Shown one piece after another: positions 30,176-39,391 of a stretch of DNA of 64,000 nucleotides. A program made the position numbers and the translations under genes. The notes below the pieces were generated by a model. That model saw only the letters and a list, made by a program, of their open reading frames with translations. It did no database searches and was not told the origin of the DNA. The DNA is from Candidatus Magnetobacterium casense (lineage in GTDB: Bacteria; Nitrospirota; Thermodesulfovibrionia; Thermodesulfovibrionales; Magnetobacteriaceae). The DNA lies in NCBI RefSeq assembly GCF_000714715.1, contig NZ_JMFO01000019.1, positions 124 to 64,123 on the forward strand, in the 5' to 3' direction. Numbering within the stretch: the stretch's first letter is position 1; every line of letters starts with the position of its first letter.

Positions 30176-31184
30176 AATCGCTTACGCCCGCCTGTTGAAA
30201 GGTTGCCATTTCGTTGTATATCTTGATAGCGGCATCGAGGATTGTCATGGCCAGGGCAGCACCCGTCCCCTCACCCAGACGCAGATCGAGGTCGAGCATC
30301 GGAGTGGAGTCCATGAACTCCAGGATGGCCTTGTGTCCGACCTCCTGGGACATGTGCGCAAAGAACATATAATCCTTTACGGTGTTGTCCATGCAGTAGG
30401 CAATCAGCGCCCCGGCGCCGGATATAAAGCCGTCCACGACAACGGGCAACGACCTCTGAGCCGCCCCCAGGGCCATGCCCGCTATGGCCGCAATCTCTGC
30501 CCCACCCACCTTGGCAAGGACGTCTATGGGGTCGGAGCGGTCCGGCTTGTTTGTGGCAATGGCACGTTCGATGACGTCTATCTTTCTCTTGTGGGCATCG
30601 GCGTCAATACCGGTACCCCTTCCCGTGACCGTGGCAACAGGCCTTGACGTAATCACGGAGGTTATTGCTGCAGAGGCGGTTGTGTTGGCTATGCCCATCT
30701 CACCGGTAGCAAACATCCCAAACCCCATATCGGCATACCGGGCTACCAGCTCTCTGCCAACCTCCATGCACTGTAGAGCTTGTTCGCGGCTCATGGCCGG
30801 CTCCTTTGTCATGTTGCGGGTACCGTGGACGACCTTGCCGTGGACCAATCCCTCCAGGCCCTTAAAATCGTAGTTGACGCCCACGTCTACGACCACGACC
30901 TCGGCCCCGGCATGACGCGCAAGGACGTTTATCCCGGCCCCGCCAGCCAGAAAGTTAAAAACCATCTGCGGTGTGACCTCCGCCGGAAAAGCCGATACCC
31001 CCTCCGCTGCAACACCGTGGTCGGCGGCAAAGACAAAAACTACCTTCTTGGGAATCTCTATCGTCTGAGTCTCATAGATGCCGGCAAGACGAGCGGCATA
31101 CTGCTCAAGTCGTCCGAGGCTGCCCCGGGGCTTGGTGAGATTATCAAGGTGCTTCTGTGCCAACTCAAGATACTTCTTGTTCAT
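30162..31184 (-). CDS. cobT: Nicotinate-nucleotide-dimethylbenzimidazole phosphoribosyltransferase
   Basis: 340 residues after AGGAG. Makes alpha-ribazole phosphate, the lower ligand precursor of cobalamin. LTKPRGSLGRLE, FAADHGVAAEGVSAFP, GEMGIANTTASAA and the catalytic Glu in LRLGEGTGAALAM are all present. First gene of a cobT-cobS unit that, with cobU, covers most of nucleotide-loop assembly. Confidence 0.96.
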   Translation of the reverse strand: MNKKYLELAQKHLDNLTKPRGSLGRLEQYAARLAGIYETQTIEIPKKVVFVFAADHGVAAEGVSAFPAEVTPQMVFNFLAGGAGINVLARHAGAEVVVVDVGVNYDFKGLEGLVHGKVVHGTRNMTKEPAMSREQALQCMEVGRELVARYADMGFGMFATGEMGIANTTASAAITSVITSRPVATVTGRGTGIDADAHKRKIDVIERAIATNKPDRSDPIDVLAKVGGAEIAAIAGMALGAAQRSLPVVVDGFISGAGALIAYCMDNTVKDYMFFAHMSQEVGHKAILEFMDSTPMLDLDLRLGEGTGAALAMTILDAAIKIYNEMATFQQAGVSDSEKS

Positions 31185-31264
31185 AATGTCTCCTGATTAC
31201 GTGATTTTTATTACCCTGAAAAATGATATCTTTTATTCTATAACGCGTTTCGATTGCATGCGAT

Positions 31265-31335
31265 ACAAAGAAAGAAAGGGGCGGCTCCGCCCCCCTTCAG
31301 AACCCCCTGCAAGGGGACCAGTCCCCTTGACCCCG
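31265..31335. repeat. GC-rich dispersed repeat, copy 5 (reverse)
   Basis: Reads AAAGAAAGAAAGGGGCGGCT through CCTTCAGAACCCCCTGCAAG to CCCCTTGACCCCG: the reverse complement of copy 6 with few changes. Its minus-strand start is fused to the tenth to fifteenth codons of a DUF5615-like toxin fragment. Confidence 0.88.
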
Positions 31336-31376
31336 TAAAAATGCCACGAAACACCCATATCAGCCAAAAATCGCAT
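31336..31376 (-). pseudogene. DUF5615-type toxin, first ten codons only, cut by repeat copy 5
   Basis: ATG at 31376, 9 bp after the DUF433 stop, encodes MRFLADMGVS, the typical opening of PIN-like DUF5615 toxins that accompany DUF433 antitoxins. The sequence then runs WHFYG and straight into the repeat. No continuation of the toxin is seen beyond the repeat, so the rest was lost or replaced. Confidence 0.65.
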
Positions 31377-31385
31377 TCTTGAAGT

Positions 31386-31613
31386 TTATACGGTATGGAC
31401 TTCTTCCTGTGCAAGCCAAGCGGCATATTCAATGGCCTGGCGGATATCGTGAGGTTCAAGGTCGGGATGGTCGGCCAGCACTTCATCGTATGTTGCACCG
31501 TGGGCAATCTGGCCTACAATAACTGAAACAGGAATACGCATTCCTCTTATACAGGCCCTCCCACCCATAATCCTGGAATCAAAGGTAATACGGTCAAAAT
31601 CCGGCATACCCAA
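31386..31613 (-). CDS. DUF433 antitoxin, orphaned
   Basis: 75 residues with the DUF433 pattern: ITFDSRIMGGRACIRGMRIPV, then HGATYDEVLADHPDLEPHDIRQAIEYAAW, a winged-helix-type DNA-binding module of VapB-like antitoxins. Preceded by GAAGGAGAT. The partner toxin downstream is reduced to ten codons. Confidence 0.88.
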   Translation of the reverse strand: MGMPDFDRITFDSRIMGGRACIRGMRIPVSVIVGQIAHGATYDEVLADHPDLEPHDIRQAIEYAAWLAQEEVHTV

Positions 31614-31759
31614 ATATCTCCTTCATCACAGAAATATTCACAGTAACAATTTATTACTGTCTCCTACTTCTTATAGTATATCATCACAGATTTTTTTACA
31701 GCAAGGATTTTTTTTATACAGGATTGTATATAATATTTGACATATAGGTGTATATCAGA

Positions 31760-34534
31760 ATGAAATTTGTAACAAAGCTTACGTTGATGTTTTCACTCAT
31801 AGGGATGGCCTTTATTATACTGGTATCTTACAGCAACTATGTCTCAAACATGAGGATATTAGAGATGCAGATAAGACACAACCTCGAAGAACGGGCATCC
31901 CATGCCATCGACAAGATAGACAGGATGCTCTATGAAAAATACATCGATATCAGGCGCCTCTCAACCGACCCCGTGGTAAGCTCCAGGAACTCAACGCTTG
32001 CACATGTCAACGAACGCCTGATGGAGTACGCCGGCAATGATCAAAAGTATTCGTCGATATCCTTTTACGATCTCAACAGGGTACGCCTCCTTGACACATC
32101 GGGTGAAAACATCGGGATACAAGACCCCGTCAACGACTATTGGAGTAAAATTACCAGTGGCAGCGATTTTGCGATGGACACGGCCATGTCGGTAACACTT
32201 CAACAGGTAGCCTTTCGCTTTGCCCACGTAGTTAAAGACAAGACTGCAACACCGTTTGCCGTGGTAACCTCCAGGGTGTTGGTGGAACACCTGTACAACA
32301 TAGCCAGGCAGGCCACCAGTACCGGGGTTACCGATACGGAGTTTGAGGTAGAGCTGATCGATAAAAATGGCCTGATTCTATACTCCAACTACCACAAAGA
32401 CAAGATGTTGCACGAGAAATCAAGTCACTGGGAAGTCATCAGACAGATGGTTTCAGAGGGCAAGAGTGTCAGCAGCATGAAACACAGCCATTCCGATAAG
32501 GACATTGAGGAACTCCTTGCATTTGCGCAGGAGGCCGGTTATCTGAACTTTCAGGGCAACGACTGGACGCTGATTATATATGCCCCGGCCAGGCTGGTCT
32601 ATACCTCTGCCGTGTCGCTGAGAAACATATCAATAGTCGTGTCCCTGCTTATAGGGGCGTTTGCTACGTTAATCATCTACCTTCTGTCGCGCAATGTCTC
32701 CGTTCCGATAAAGAGGCTCGCCCTGGCTGCTGCCGAGGTTGGCAAGGGTAACCTTGACATCACGGTCAATGTGACCTCCGGTGACGAAATGGGTCAACTA
32801 TCAGGACTGTTTAACAACATGGTAGCAGACCTCAGGCAGTACCAGGACAAATTGGTGTCCTACAGCACAGAGCTTGAACATAAGGTGTCTCAGCGCACGG
32901 CAACGCTGATCAACCTCAACAGACGTCTGAACATCCTGAGCAGGTGCAATCATGCCCTGGCACATGCCGCAAGTGAAGCGGTCCTGACCCATGACATATG
33001 CCGCATCGTCGTTGAAGATGGCGGCTACAGTCTGGCATGGATAGGCATGTTGCATGATAGCAGGGACGTCCTTGTTGTCGCTCAGGCAGGTTACGAAAAG
33101 GACTACATAGAGTCTTTAAAGCTAACGGCTATCGAGGATGACACTCTTCACTCACGGGCAATCCTCATGGGCAAGCCTGTTATCTCAAACGATATAGCGG
33201 CAGACCCTGACACCCATTATCTGCGCACAGAGGCTTCCAGATACGCCTATGCATCCACCATATCTCTGCCCCTGTTGCATCAGGACAGCGTTATCGGGGT
33301 GTTGACCATCTGTGCTGCCAACACTGATGCCTTTGATGCACAAGAGGTTGGATTGCTGGTGGAGTTGACCGAAGACCTGTCCTTTGGCATTGACTCGCTG
33401 CGCCTGCATGACGAGCACAAACGTATGCAGGCAGAGCTACTTACGGCAAAAGATGACCTCCAGGATAGGGTTGCACAGCGCACGGCACAACTGGAGCTTG
33501 CAAACAAGGGACTCTCAGAAAGGGCAGCAGTCCTGCAGCAGCGCGACAGCGAAAACAAACACCTCAGCAAGATGAGTGAACTCCTCCTGGCCTGTGCTAC
33601 GGTGGAAGAGGCCTGTGCCATTATTGTCCAGACTGCCTCGGAGCTGTTTGTCAGTGACAGCGGGGCGTTGTATGCCTTCAGCTCCTCACACAATATCCTT
33701 GAGAGCAGGGCTGCCTGGGGGGATATGTCACCTGAGTCGGATATGTTTAAGCCCGATGAGTGTTGGGCACTGCGGCGGGGGCGACCACATACGATCATGT
33801 ATGCCCAGAGCGTGATGAGGTGTCAACACGTTGGAAGCTCACAGAATGCCTACATCTGCGTACCAATGATGGCGCAGGGGGAGATACTTGGACTGTTACA
33901 CCTGCAGGTTGCCCCGGTATTAAGTACACAGAACGATTCCCAGGCGCTTAAGGCAAAGGAGCAACTGGCCACCGTCATTGCAGAAAACTCCGCCATGGCC
34001 ATAGCCAATCTAAAACTCCGCCAGACCCTGCAACACCTCTCCACTCGTGACCCGCTGACCGGTCTGTACAATCGCCGCTACATGGAAGATGCCTTCGAGC
34101 TGGAGCGCAGCCGCGCCATCAGAAGAGGAACCACGGTGGGTGTCATCATGGTTGACATCGACCACTTCAAGCGCTTCAACGACACCTTTGGACATGAGGC
34201 CGGTGATGCCGTCTTACGTGAATTGGGCATATTCCTCAAGAAAAACATCCGCAGTGGCGACATCGCCTGCCGCTACGGGGGGGAGGAGTTCGCTCTGATC
34301 ATGCCCGATGCCTCTCTTGACGTGGCCCTGCAACGTGCCGATATCCTGCGGGAGGGCATTAAGCATATTAACGTTGTCTTTGAGCGTCAGTCGCTTGGTG
34401 CGATCACGCTTTCACTGGGGGTTGCCGTCTTGCCTGAGCACGGCGTTGAGACACAGACCATCTTTCAGGCAGCAGACAGCGCCCTATACAGCGCCAAGCA
34501 CCAGGGGCGAGACCGCGTCTGCATCGCCGTGTAA
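31760..34534 (+). CDS. Membrane diguanylate cyclase with Cache-like, HAMP and two GAF domains
   Basis: About 924 residues from ATG 31760 (GTG 31748 is the alternative). Membrane helix, Cache-like periplasmic sensor (about 35-285), second helix, HAMP (about 305-365), coiled coil, GAF 1 (about 390-560), GAF 2 (about 590-750) and a GGDEF domain. The active site reads YGGEEF, and RSGD five residues before it is an intact inhibitory I-site, so c-di-GMP synthesis with product inhibition is expected. It is transcribed divergently from the DUF433 gene. Confidence 0.93.
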   Translation: MKFVTKLTLMFSLIGMAFIILVSYSNYVSNMRILEMQIRHNLEERASHAIDKIDRMLYEKYIDIRRLSTDPVVSSRNSTLAHVNERLMEYAGNDQKYSSISFYDLNRVRLLDTSGENIGIQDPVNDYWSKITSGSDFAMDTAMSVTLQQVAFRFAHVVKDKTATPFAVVTSRVLVEHLYNIARQATSTGVTDTEFEVELIDKNGLILYSNYHKDKMLHEKSSHWEVIRQMVSEGKSVSSMKHSHSDKDIEELLAFAQEAGYLNFQGNDWTLIIYAPARLVYTSAVSLRNISIVVSLLIGAFATLIIYLLSRNVSVPIKRLALAAAEVGKGNLDITVNVTSGDEMGQLSGLFNNMVADLRQYQDKLVSYSTELEHKVSQRTATLINLNRRLNILSRCNHALAHAASEAVLTHDICRIVVEDGGYSLAWIGMLHDSRDVLVVAQAGYEKDYIESLKLTAIEDDTLHSRAILMGKPVISNDIAADPDTHYLRTEASRYAYASTISLPLLHQDSVIGVLTICAANTDAFDAQEVGLLVELTEDLSFGIDSLRLHDEHKRMQAELLTAKDDLQDRVAQRTAQLELANKGLSERAAVLQQRDSENKHLSKMSELLLACATVEEACAIIVQTASELFVSDSGALYAFSSSHNILESRAAWGDMSPESDMFKPDECWALRRGRPHTIMYAQSVMRCQHVGSSQNAYICVPMMAQGEILGLLHLQVAPVLSTQNDSQALKAKEQLATVIAENSAMAIANLKLRQTLQHLSTRDPLTGLYNRRYMEDAFELERSRAIRRGTTVGVIMVDIDHFKRFNDTFGHEAGDAVLRELGIFLKKNIRSGDIACRYGGEEFALIMPDASLDVALQRADILREGIKHINVVFERQSLGAITLSLGVAVLPEHGVETQTIFQAADSALYSAKHQGRDRVCIAV

Positions 34535-34561
34535 GAATAAGGGCGGCGTAACTTATGATGA

Positions 34562-34591
34562 TTGACAACGTCTTTGGCTTTATCTTATTAT
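34562..34591 (+). promoter_or_regulatory. Candidate sigma70 promoter of the second PIN module
   Basis: TTGACA (34562-34567), 18-bp spacer, TATTAT (34586-34591), about 50 bp before the start of the 103-residue gene. Confidence 0.55.
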
Positions 34592-34640
34592 AGTTTATCC
34601 TGCATATAGTAGTGTAAAAGTATAGATTAGGAGGCGTTTA

Positions 34641-34952
34641 ATGAAAGAACGTATCTGGATGACGTTTGATTTATCAGTCTATGGTGATTATGAAGGTCTG
34701 TACTATTGGCTGGATACTATGAAAGCCAAGGAGTGTGGCTATAACTCTGCCACCTTTAATTTTGAGTATAATAGTGATCTGATAAAAGAGCTTACCGAAG
34801 CTATTAAAGATAATGTAAAACTGGAGAAAAAAGACAGAATCTATGTAATCTTTATGACCGACAAAGGAACATTGAATGGTAAGTTTATTTGTGGAAAAAG
34901 AAAGCATGCCCTGTGGGCAGAGCTTTCCTCAGAAAATGAAGATGATGTCTAA
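34641..34952 (+). CDS. Hypothetical protein, probable antitoxin partner of a PIN protein
   Basis: 103 residues, starts after GGAGGCG. Acidic C-terminus (SSENEDDV), mixed alpha/beta appearance (IYVIFMTDKGTLNGKF). No DNA-binding motif recognised. The gene is AT-rich and overlaps the following PIN gene by 11 bp, the arrangement of toxin-antitoxin pairs; the assignment is by context. Confidence 0.6.
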   Translation: MKERIWMTFDLSVYGDYEGLYYWLDTMKAKECGYNSATFNFEYNSDLIKELTEAIKDNVKLEKKDRIYVIFMTDKGTLNGKFICGKRKHALWAELSSENEDDV

Positions 34953-35364
34953 TAAGAGCAATAAAAATGTAATCATAGACAGTTGCATTTGGTTTGCACT
35001 ATTCAATAAATCTGACGGAGATCATAAAAACGCCGTTGACATCATAGAAAATATTGATAATCATAATATCTTGTGCCCTTGGCCAATATTCTTTGAGACT
35101 TTAAATACAAGATTTGTCGAAAATACAAAAAATCCTAGCAACTTTAACTCAAGACTTAATCAATTTACGTTAATTGATGATTATCACTACCGGGAACAAG
35201 CACTGAAGGCTACTTTAGCAGGCAAAAGGCCAATAAGTCTTGTGGATATGATTATCAGGGGTGTCTTGGAAGATGAAAAATATTTGATAAGCTATTTCGC
35301 TACTTTTAACATAAAAGATTTCTTCGATGTATGTGAAAAACGAGAAATCACTATACTACAATAG
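34942..35364 (+). CDS. PIN-domain protein (putative toxin)
   Basis: 140 residues from ATG 34942, directly inside the end of the previous gene. IIDSCIWFALF carries the first PIN Asp, WPIFFETLN the Glu and ISLVDMIIRG the later Asp, so an RNase active site is plausible. AT-rich compared with feoB next to it, suggesting transfer. It is only 19 bp before the first FeoB-like gene. Confidence 0.75.
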   Translation: MMSNKSNKNVIIDSCIWFALFNKSDGDHKNAVDIIENIDNHNILCPWPIFFETLNTRFVENTKNPSNFNSRLNQFTLIDDYHYREQALKATLAGKRPISLVDMIIRGVLEDEKYLISYFATFNIKDFFDVCEKREITILQ

Positions 35365-35383
35365 CAGACATAATATAGTATAG

Positions 35384-37357
35384 ATGTCAGAAAAATCAGA
35401 AGGCCACTTAAAGACACAAACCCGCAAGAAGATCGCCCCCGGAAAAAAGATAGCCATCGTCGGCCTGCCCAACACGGGCAAGAGCCAGGTCTTTAATAAC
35501 CTCACGGGCAAGTACACGATCGTAGCCAACTATCCCCACTCCACTGTGGAGGTACAGAGGGTCGTATGTAAGGTGGATGAGCTTGTCTATGAGTTCTTTG
35601 ACACCCCGGGTATACACAGCCTCTATCCCAACTCCGAAGAAGAGCTGCTGGTCAGGGACATGCTCATGACCGAGCATCCCGATATAATCATCCAGTGCAT
35701 CGATGCAAATCAACTCAAGCAGTCGCTGACGCTAACCTCGGACCTCATAGAGCTTGGCATCCCTATGCTCATCTCCCTGAACTCAATCGATGAGACCGTA
35801 AAGAAGGGCATATATGTTGATTCAAAGGGACTATCCAGATTCATCGGGGTTCCCGTGGTGGAGTCCATCGCCGTTGACGGCATCGGCACTGCCGAACTGG
35901 TGCAAAACATCGCACGGGCAAAAAAGGGCAGACATGACCTCCGATACGGCGATATCATAGACAACGGTATCGCAGAAATAGAGGCCATGCTCCCTGATGC
36001 AATCTCCTACCGTCGAAAGATAGCCACCCTCATGCTCGCCTCCGACAGCGCCATCGAAGAACATCTCAAGGCCCTCGTCGATGAGGACATCGTTGTACGT
36101 CTGAAACAGGATGTCGAGGGCGTGAGGCAGCAGTTTAATCTCAGCGTCCATCGCGTCATCAACGACAAGCGCAACCGCTGGATCGACAACGTGGTCGGCA
36201 GCGTCATCAAAAAACAACACGTCCTGCCACGCGACATTTCGCAGATCATTGCACGCCTGAGCCGAAACATTTATACCGGCATCCCAATATTGATAGCAAT
36301 CATCGTCTTTATGTACTTCATGGTCGTTGACGTAGCCAATAAGGTTGCCGAGTTTATGAAGGATACAATCTGGATGCCCATAGAGGGCGCAATAAATGCC
36401 ATCGTCCCACCGGGTATCTGGCACGACTTCCTGTTGGGTGAGTATGGTGTGTTATCGCTGGGGGTTGCAAATGCCTTTTTGACAATTCTGCCAATTCTTA
36501 CCATGTTTTTCCTGGTCTACGGGACACTGGAGGATGTTGGCTACATGCCAAACCTGAGCGTGCTGACCAGGCGGGTGTTTGAGAAGGTTGGCATGAGTGG
36601 TGCGGCCATCATGCCCATAGTGCTCGGGTTTAGCTGCCGGACGGTGGCTACGCTTACCACGAGATGCCTTTATACCAAAAAGGAAAAGTATATAGCCATC
36701 GTCCTGATTGGCTTTGCCCTGCCGTGTTCCTCACAGATGGGGCTTAACGTCATCGTGTTGGGCAAAATGGGTGTCAAGGCATTTGCTACGGCCTTTCTGG
36801 CGCTGCTCATGATAGAGATTATCGCCGGAATTATCCTCAACAGACTCATAAAGGAAGAGACCTCACGGGGGTTTATACAGGAACTGCCTCTGATAAGACT
36901 GCCAAATCCAAAGGACATCATCAAGAAGACCTACTATCGCCTCTATTGGTTTATCGAGGAGGCCGGACCGGTGTTTATTGGTGCGGCGTTGCTGCTCTTT
37001 GCCGCTGATAAGGCGGGGCTGCTTGGAGTCATAAAGGACTTGCTCGCTCCGGTTGTCAAGGGATTTTTGGGGTTTCCTATCAAGATGGTTGACGTCATAC
37101 TGCTCAACGTTGCAAGTCGTGCTGTATCGGCTGGGTTGTTTATCGACCTCATAGAGACGGGACAGATTAACTATGTCCAGGGGGTTGTGGCGGTGGTCTT
37201 TACGGGGATGTTCATCCCGTGTTTTGCAAACATCGGGGCAATGATAAAGGAGCTTGGCGCAAAATTGGCCATATACACTGTTATTGGCATGAGCGTAAGC
37301 GCCGTATTAATTGCCGGTGCGTTGAACTGGGTACTGTTATATATACTTAAAACGTAA
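35384..37357 (+). CDS. FeoB-like GTPase-coupled metal transporter, paralogue 1
   Basis: 657 residues. N-terminal G domain: G1 GLPNTGKS (27-34), G3 DTPGIH, G4 NSID; the usual FeoB helical domain and about eight membrane helices follow. The gate-like segments GFSCRTVATLTTR and PCSSQM keep the conserved Cys positions of FeoB. By family, it imports Fe2+ or another divalent metal. FeoA and FeoC are absent. The downstream FeoB motif reads ASRAVSAG where the neighbour has ARREVAAG. It is highly similar in protein and DNA to the next gene. Confidence 0.85.
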   Translation: MSEKSEGHLKTQTRKKIAPGKKIAIVGLPNTGKSQVFNNLTGKYTIVANYPHSTVEVQRVVCKVDELVYEFFDTPGIHSLYPNSEEELLVRDMLMTEHPDIIIQCIDANQLKQSLTLTSDLIELGIPMLISLNSIDETVKKGIYVDSKGLSRFIGVPVVESIAVDGIGTAELVQNIARAKKGRHDLRYGDIIDNGIAEIEAMLPDAISYRRKIATLMLASDSAIEEHLKALVDEDIVVRLKQDVEGVRQQFNLSVHRVINDKRNRWIDNVVGSVIKKQHVLPRDISQIIARLSRNIYTGIPILIAIIVFMYFMVVDVANKVAEFMKDTIWMPIEGAINAIVPPGIWHDFLLGEYGVLSLGVANAFLTILPILTMFFLVYGTLEDVGYMPNLSVLTRRVFEKVGMSGAAIMPIVLGFSCRTVATLTTRCLYTKKEKYIAIVLIGFALPCSSQMGLNVIVLGKMGVKAFATAFLALLMIEIIAGIILNRLIKEETSRGFIQELPLIRLPNPKDIIKKTYYRLYWFIEEAGPVFIGAALLLFAADKAGLLGVIKDLLAPVVKGFLGFPIKMVDVILLNVASRAVSAGLFIDLIETGQINYVQGVVAVVFTGMFIPCFANIGAMIKELGAKLAIYTVIGMSVSAVLIAGALNWVLLYILKT

Positions 37358-37385
37358 ATGGAGTAATTTAAATAAACTTAAACGT

Positions 37386-39335
37386 ATGAAAGAAAAATCA
37401 AATGGTCTCTCAGAGGTAGTATCCAGGAAGAAGATTGCTATTGTTGGCCTGCCCAACACGGGCAAGAGTCAGGTCTTTAATAATCTCACGGGCAAGTACA
37501 CAATTGTAGCCAACTATCCCCACTCCACCGTTGAGGTCAACAGGACGGTCTGTAAGAAGGATGACCGTGTGTATGAGTTCCTTGACACCCCGGGCATACA
37601 CAGCCTCTATCCAAACTCCGAAGAAGAGCTGCTGGTCAGGGACATGCTCATGAGCGAGCATCCCGATATAATCATCCAGTGCATCGACGCAAATCAGCTC
37701 AAGCAGTCGCTGACGCTGACCTCGGACCTCATAGAGCTTGGCATCCCCTTGCTTATCTCCCTTAACTCAATCGATGAGACCGTAAAGAAGGGCATCTATG
37801 TAGACTCTCAGGGATTGTCCAACTTCCTGGGCGTCCCCGTTGTGGAGTCCATTGCCGTTGATGGCATCGGCAATACCGAGTTGGTGGAAAGCATCACGCG
37901 CGCAAAAAAGGGCAAACACGACCTCCGATACGGTGATATCATAGACAACGGTATCACGGAAATAGAAAACTTGCTCCCCGATGAATTGCCCTATCGGCGA
38001 AAGATAGCCATACTGATGCTCACCTCCGATGCCGCCATCGAGGAACACCTCAAGGACTTTGCCGATGAGGACATCGTTGCGCGCCTGAAGCAGGATGTCG
38101 AGGGCGTGAGACAGCAGTTTAATCTCAGCGTCCACCGTGTTATCAACGACAAGCGCAATCGCTGGATCGACAACGTGGTCGCCAGTGTCATCAAAAAGCA
38201 ACGCGTCCTGCCTCGGGACATATCACAGACAATTGCACGCCTCAGTCGCAACTTCTATACCGGTGTCCCTATTTTGCTAATAATCATTGCGTTTATGTAC
38301 TTCATGGTCGTTGACGTAGCCAGTGCGATATCAGGTTTGCTGGCAAATAAACTCTGGGTGCCGGTAGAGACGGCGATAAACGGCGTGGTACCCCCGGGGT
38401 TTTGGCATGACTTCCTGCTGGGTGAGTATGGCGTGTTGTCGTTGGGGGTTGCAAATGCCTTCCTGACGATACTGCCGATTCTCTCCGTGTTTTTCCTGGT
38501 CTATGGGATACTGGAAGACGTTGGCTACATACCAAACCTAAGTGTTCTGACAAGACGGATATTTGAGAAGTTTGGTCTCAGCGGTGCGGCCATCATGCCC
38601 ATAGTGCTTGGCTTTAGCTGCAAGACTATGGCCACGCTTACCACAAAAAGCCTCCATACCAAAAAGGAAAAGTATATAGCCATTTTTCTGATTGGTTTTG
38701 CCATGCCCTGTTCGGCACAAATGGGCATTGACGTAAGCATACTGGGCAGGATGGGGTTCAAGTCCTTTGTCATAGCGTTTTCCGTGCTGTTTGCTATTGA
38801 AGTTGCCGCTGGTCTGATTCTCAACAGGTTTATAAAGGAGGAGGGCTCACGTGTGTTTATCCAGGAGTTGCCACTGATAAGACTGCCCAGTCCCAGGGAG
38901 GTTATCAGGAAGACCTATTACCGGCTCTATTGGTTTATAAAGGAGGCCGGTCCGGTGTTTCTTGCTGCGGCGTTGTTGCTGTTTGTCTCTGACAAGACGG
39001 GGTTGCTGGATATCGTAAGGGGCTTGTTGTCTCCGATAGTCAAGGGGGTGTTGGGATTTCCCATCAAGATGGTGGACGTGATCCTGCTTACGGTTGCAAG
39101 GCGCGAGGTGGCAGCGGGGGTGTTTATTGACCTAATCGAAAAGGGACAGATTAACTATGTCCAGTGTATAGTGGCGGTGGTCTTTACGGGGATGTTTATC
39201 CCGTGTTTTGCAAACATCGGGGCAATGATAAAGGAGCTTGGTGCAAAGTTGGCCATATACACGGTTGTTGGCATGAGTGTAAGTGCCGTATTGCTTGCCG
39301 GTGCATTGAACTGGGTACTGGTGCGTATATTATAA
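37386..39335 (+). CDS. FeoB-like GTPase-coupled metal transporter, paralogue 2
   Basis: 649 residues, same layout as its tandem neighbour, 28 bp downstream: GLPNTGKS, DTPGIH, NSID, GFSCKTMATLTTK, PCSAQM and RREVAAG, the last closer to canonical FeoB. Long identical DNA blocks in the G domain point to duplication with ongoing gene conversion, while the membrane part differs more. Different gate residues (CRT/CKT, SSQM/SAQM) may mean different metals or regulation. Confidence 0.85.
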   Translation: MKEKSNGLSEVVSRKKIAIVGLPNTGKSQVFNNLTGKYTIVANYPHSTVEVNRTVCKKDDRVYEFLDTPGIHSLYPNSEEELLVRDMLMSEHPDIIIQCIDANQLKQSLTLTSDLIELGIPLLISLNSIDETVKKGIYVDSQGLSNFLGVPVVESIAVDGIGNTELVESITRAKKGKHDLRYGDIIDNGITEIENLLPDELPYRRKIAILMLTSDAAIEEHLKDFADEDIVARLKQDVEGVRQQFNLSVHRVINDKRNRWIDNVVASVIKKQRVLPRDISQTIARLSRNFYTGVPILLIIIAFMYFMVVDVASAISGLLANKLWVPVETAINGVVPPGFWHDFLLGEYGVLSLGVANAFLTILPILSVFFLVYGILEDVGYIPNLSVLTRRIFEKFGLSGAAIMPIVLGFSCKTMATLTTKSLHTKKEKYIAIFLIGFAMPCSAQMGIDVSILGRMGFKSFVIAFSVLFAIEVAAGLILNRFIKEEGSRVFIQELPLIRLPSPREVIRKTYYRLYWFIKEAGPVFLAAALLLFVSDKTGLLDIVRGLLSPIVKGVLGFPIKMVDVILLTVARREVAAGVFIDLIEKGQINYVQCIVAVVFTGMFIPCFANIGAMIKELGAKLAIYTVVGMSVSAVLLAGALNWVLVRIL

Positions 39336-39391
39336 AGCGTATCGGAGAAACATGAGGCACAAGAGATCGTGACAAAGGTCTGTTTAGCGTG

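Noticed and set aside
29766..30647. 293-codon plus-strand open frame opposite cobS/cobT
   Set aside because: Lies antisense to two well-recognised genes and has no domain signature.
31185..31385. Cobalamin riboswitch before cobT
   Set aside because: No B12-box-like sequence; the gap is explained by the repeat and the DUF433 locus.
35384..39335. Magnetosome island around the FeoB-like genes
   Set aside because: No mam, mad or man gene is recognisable in the window; FeoB-like genes alone do not show this.
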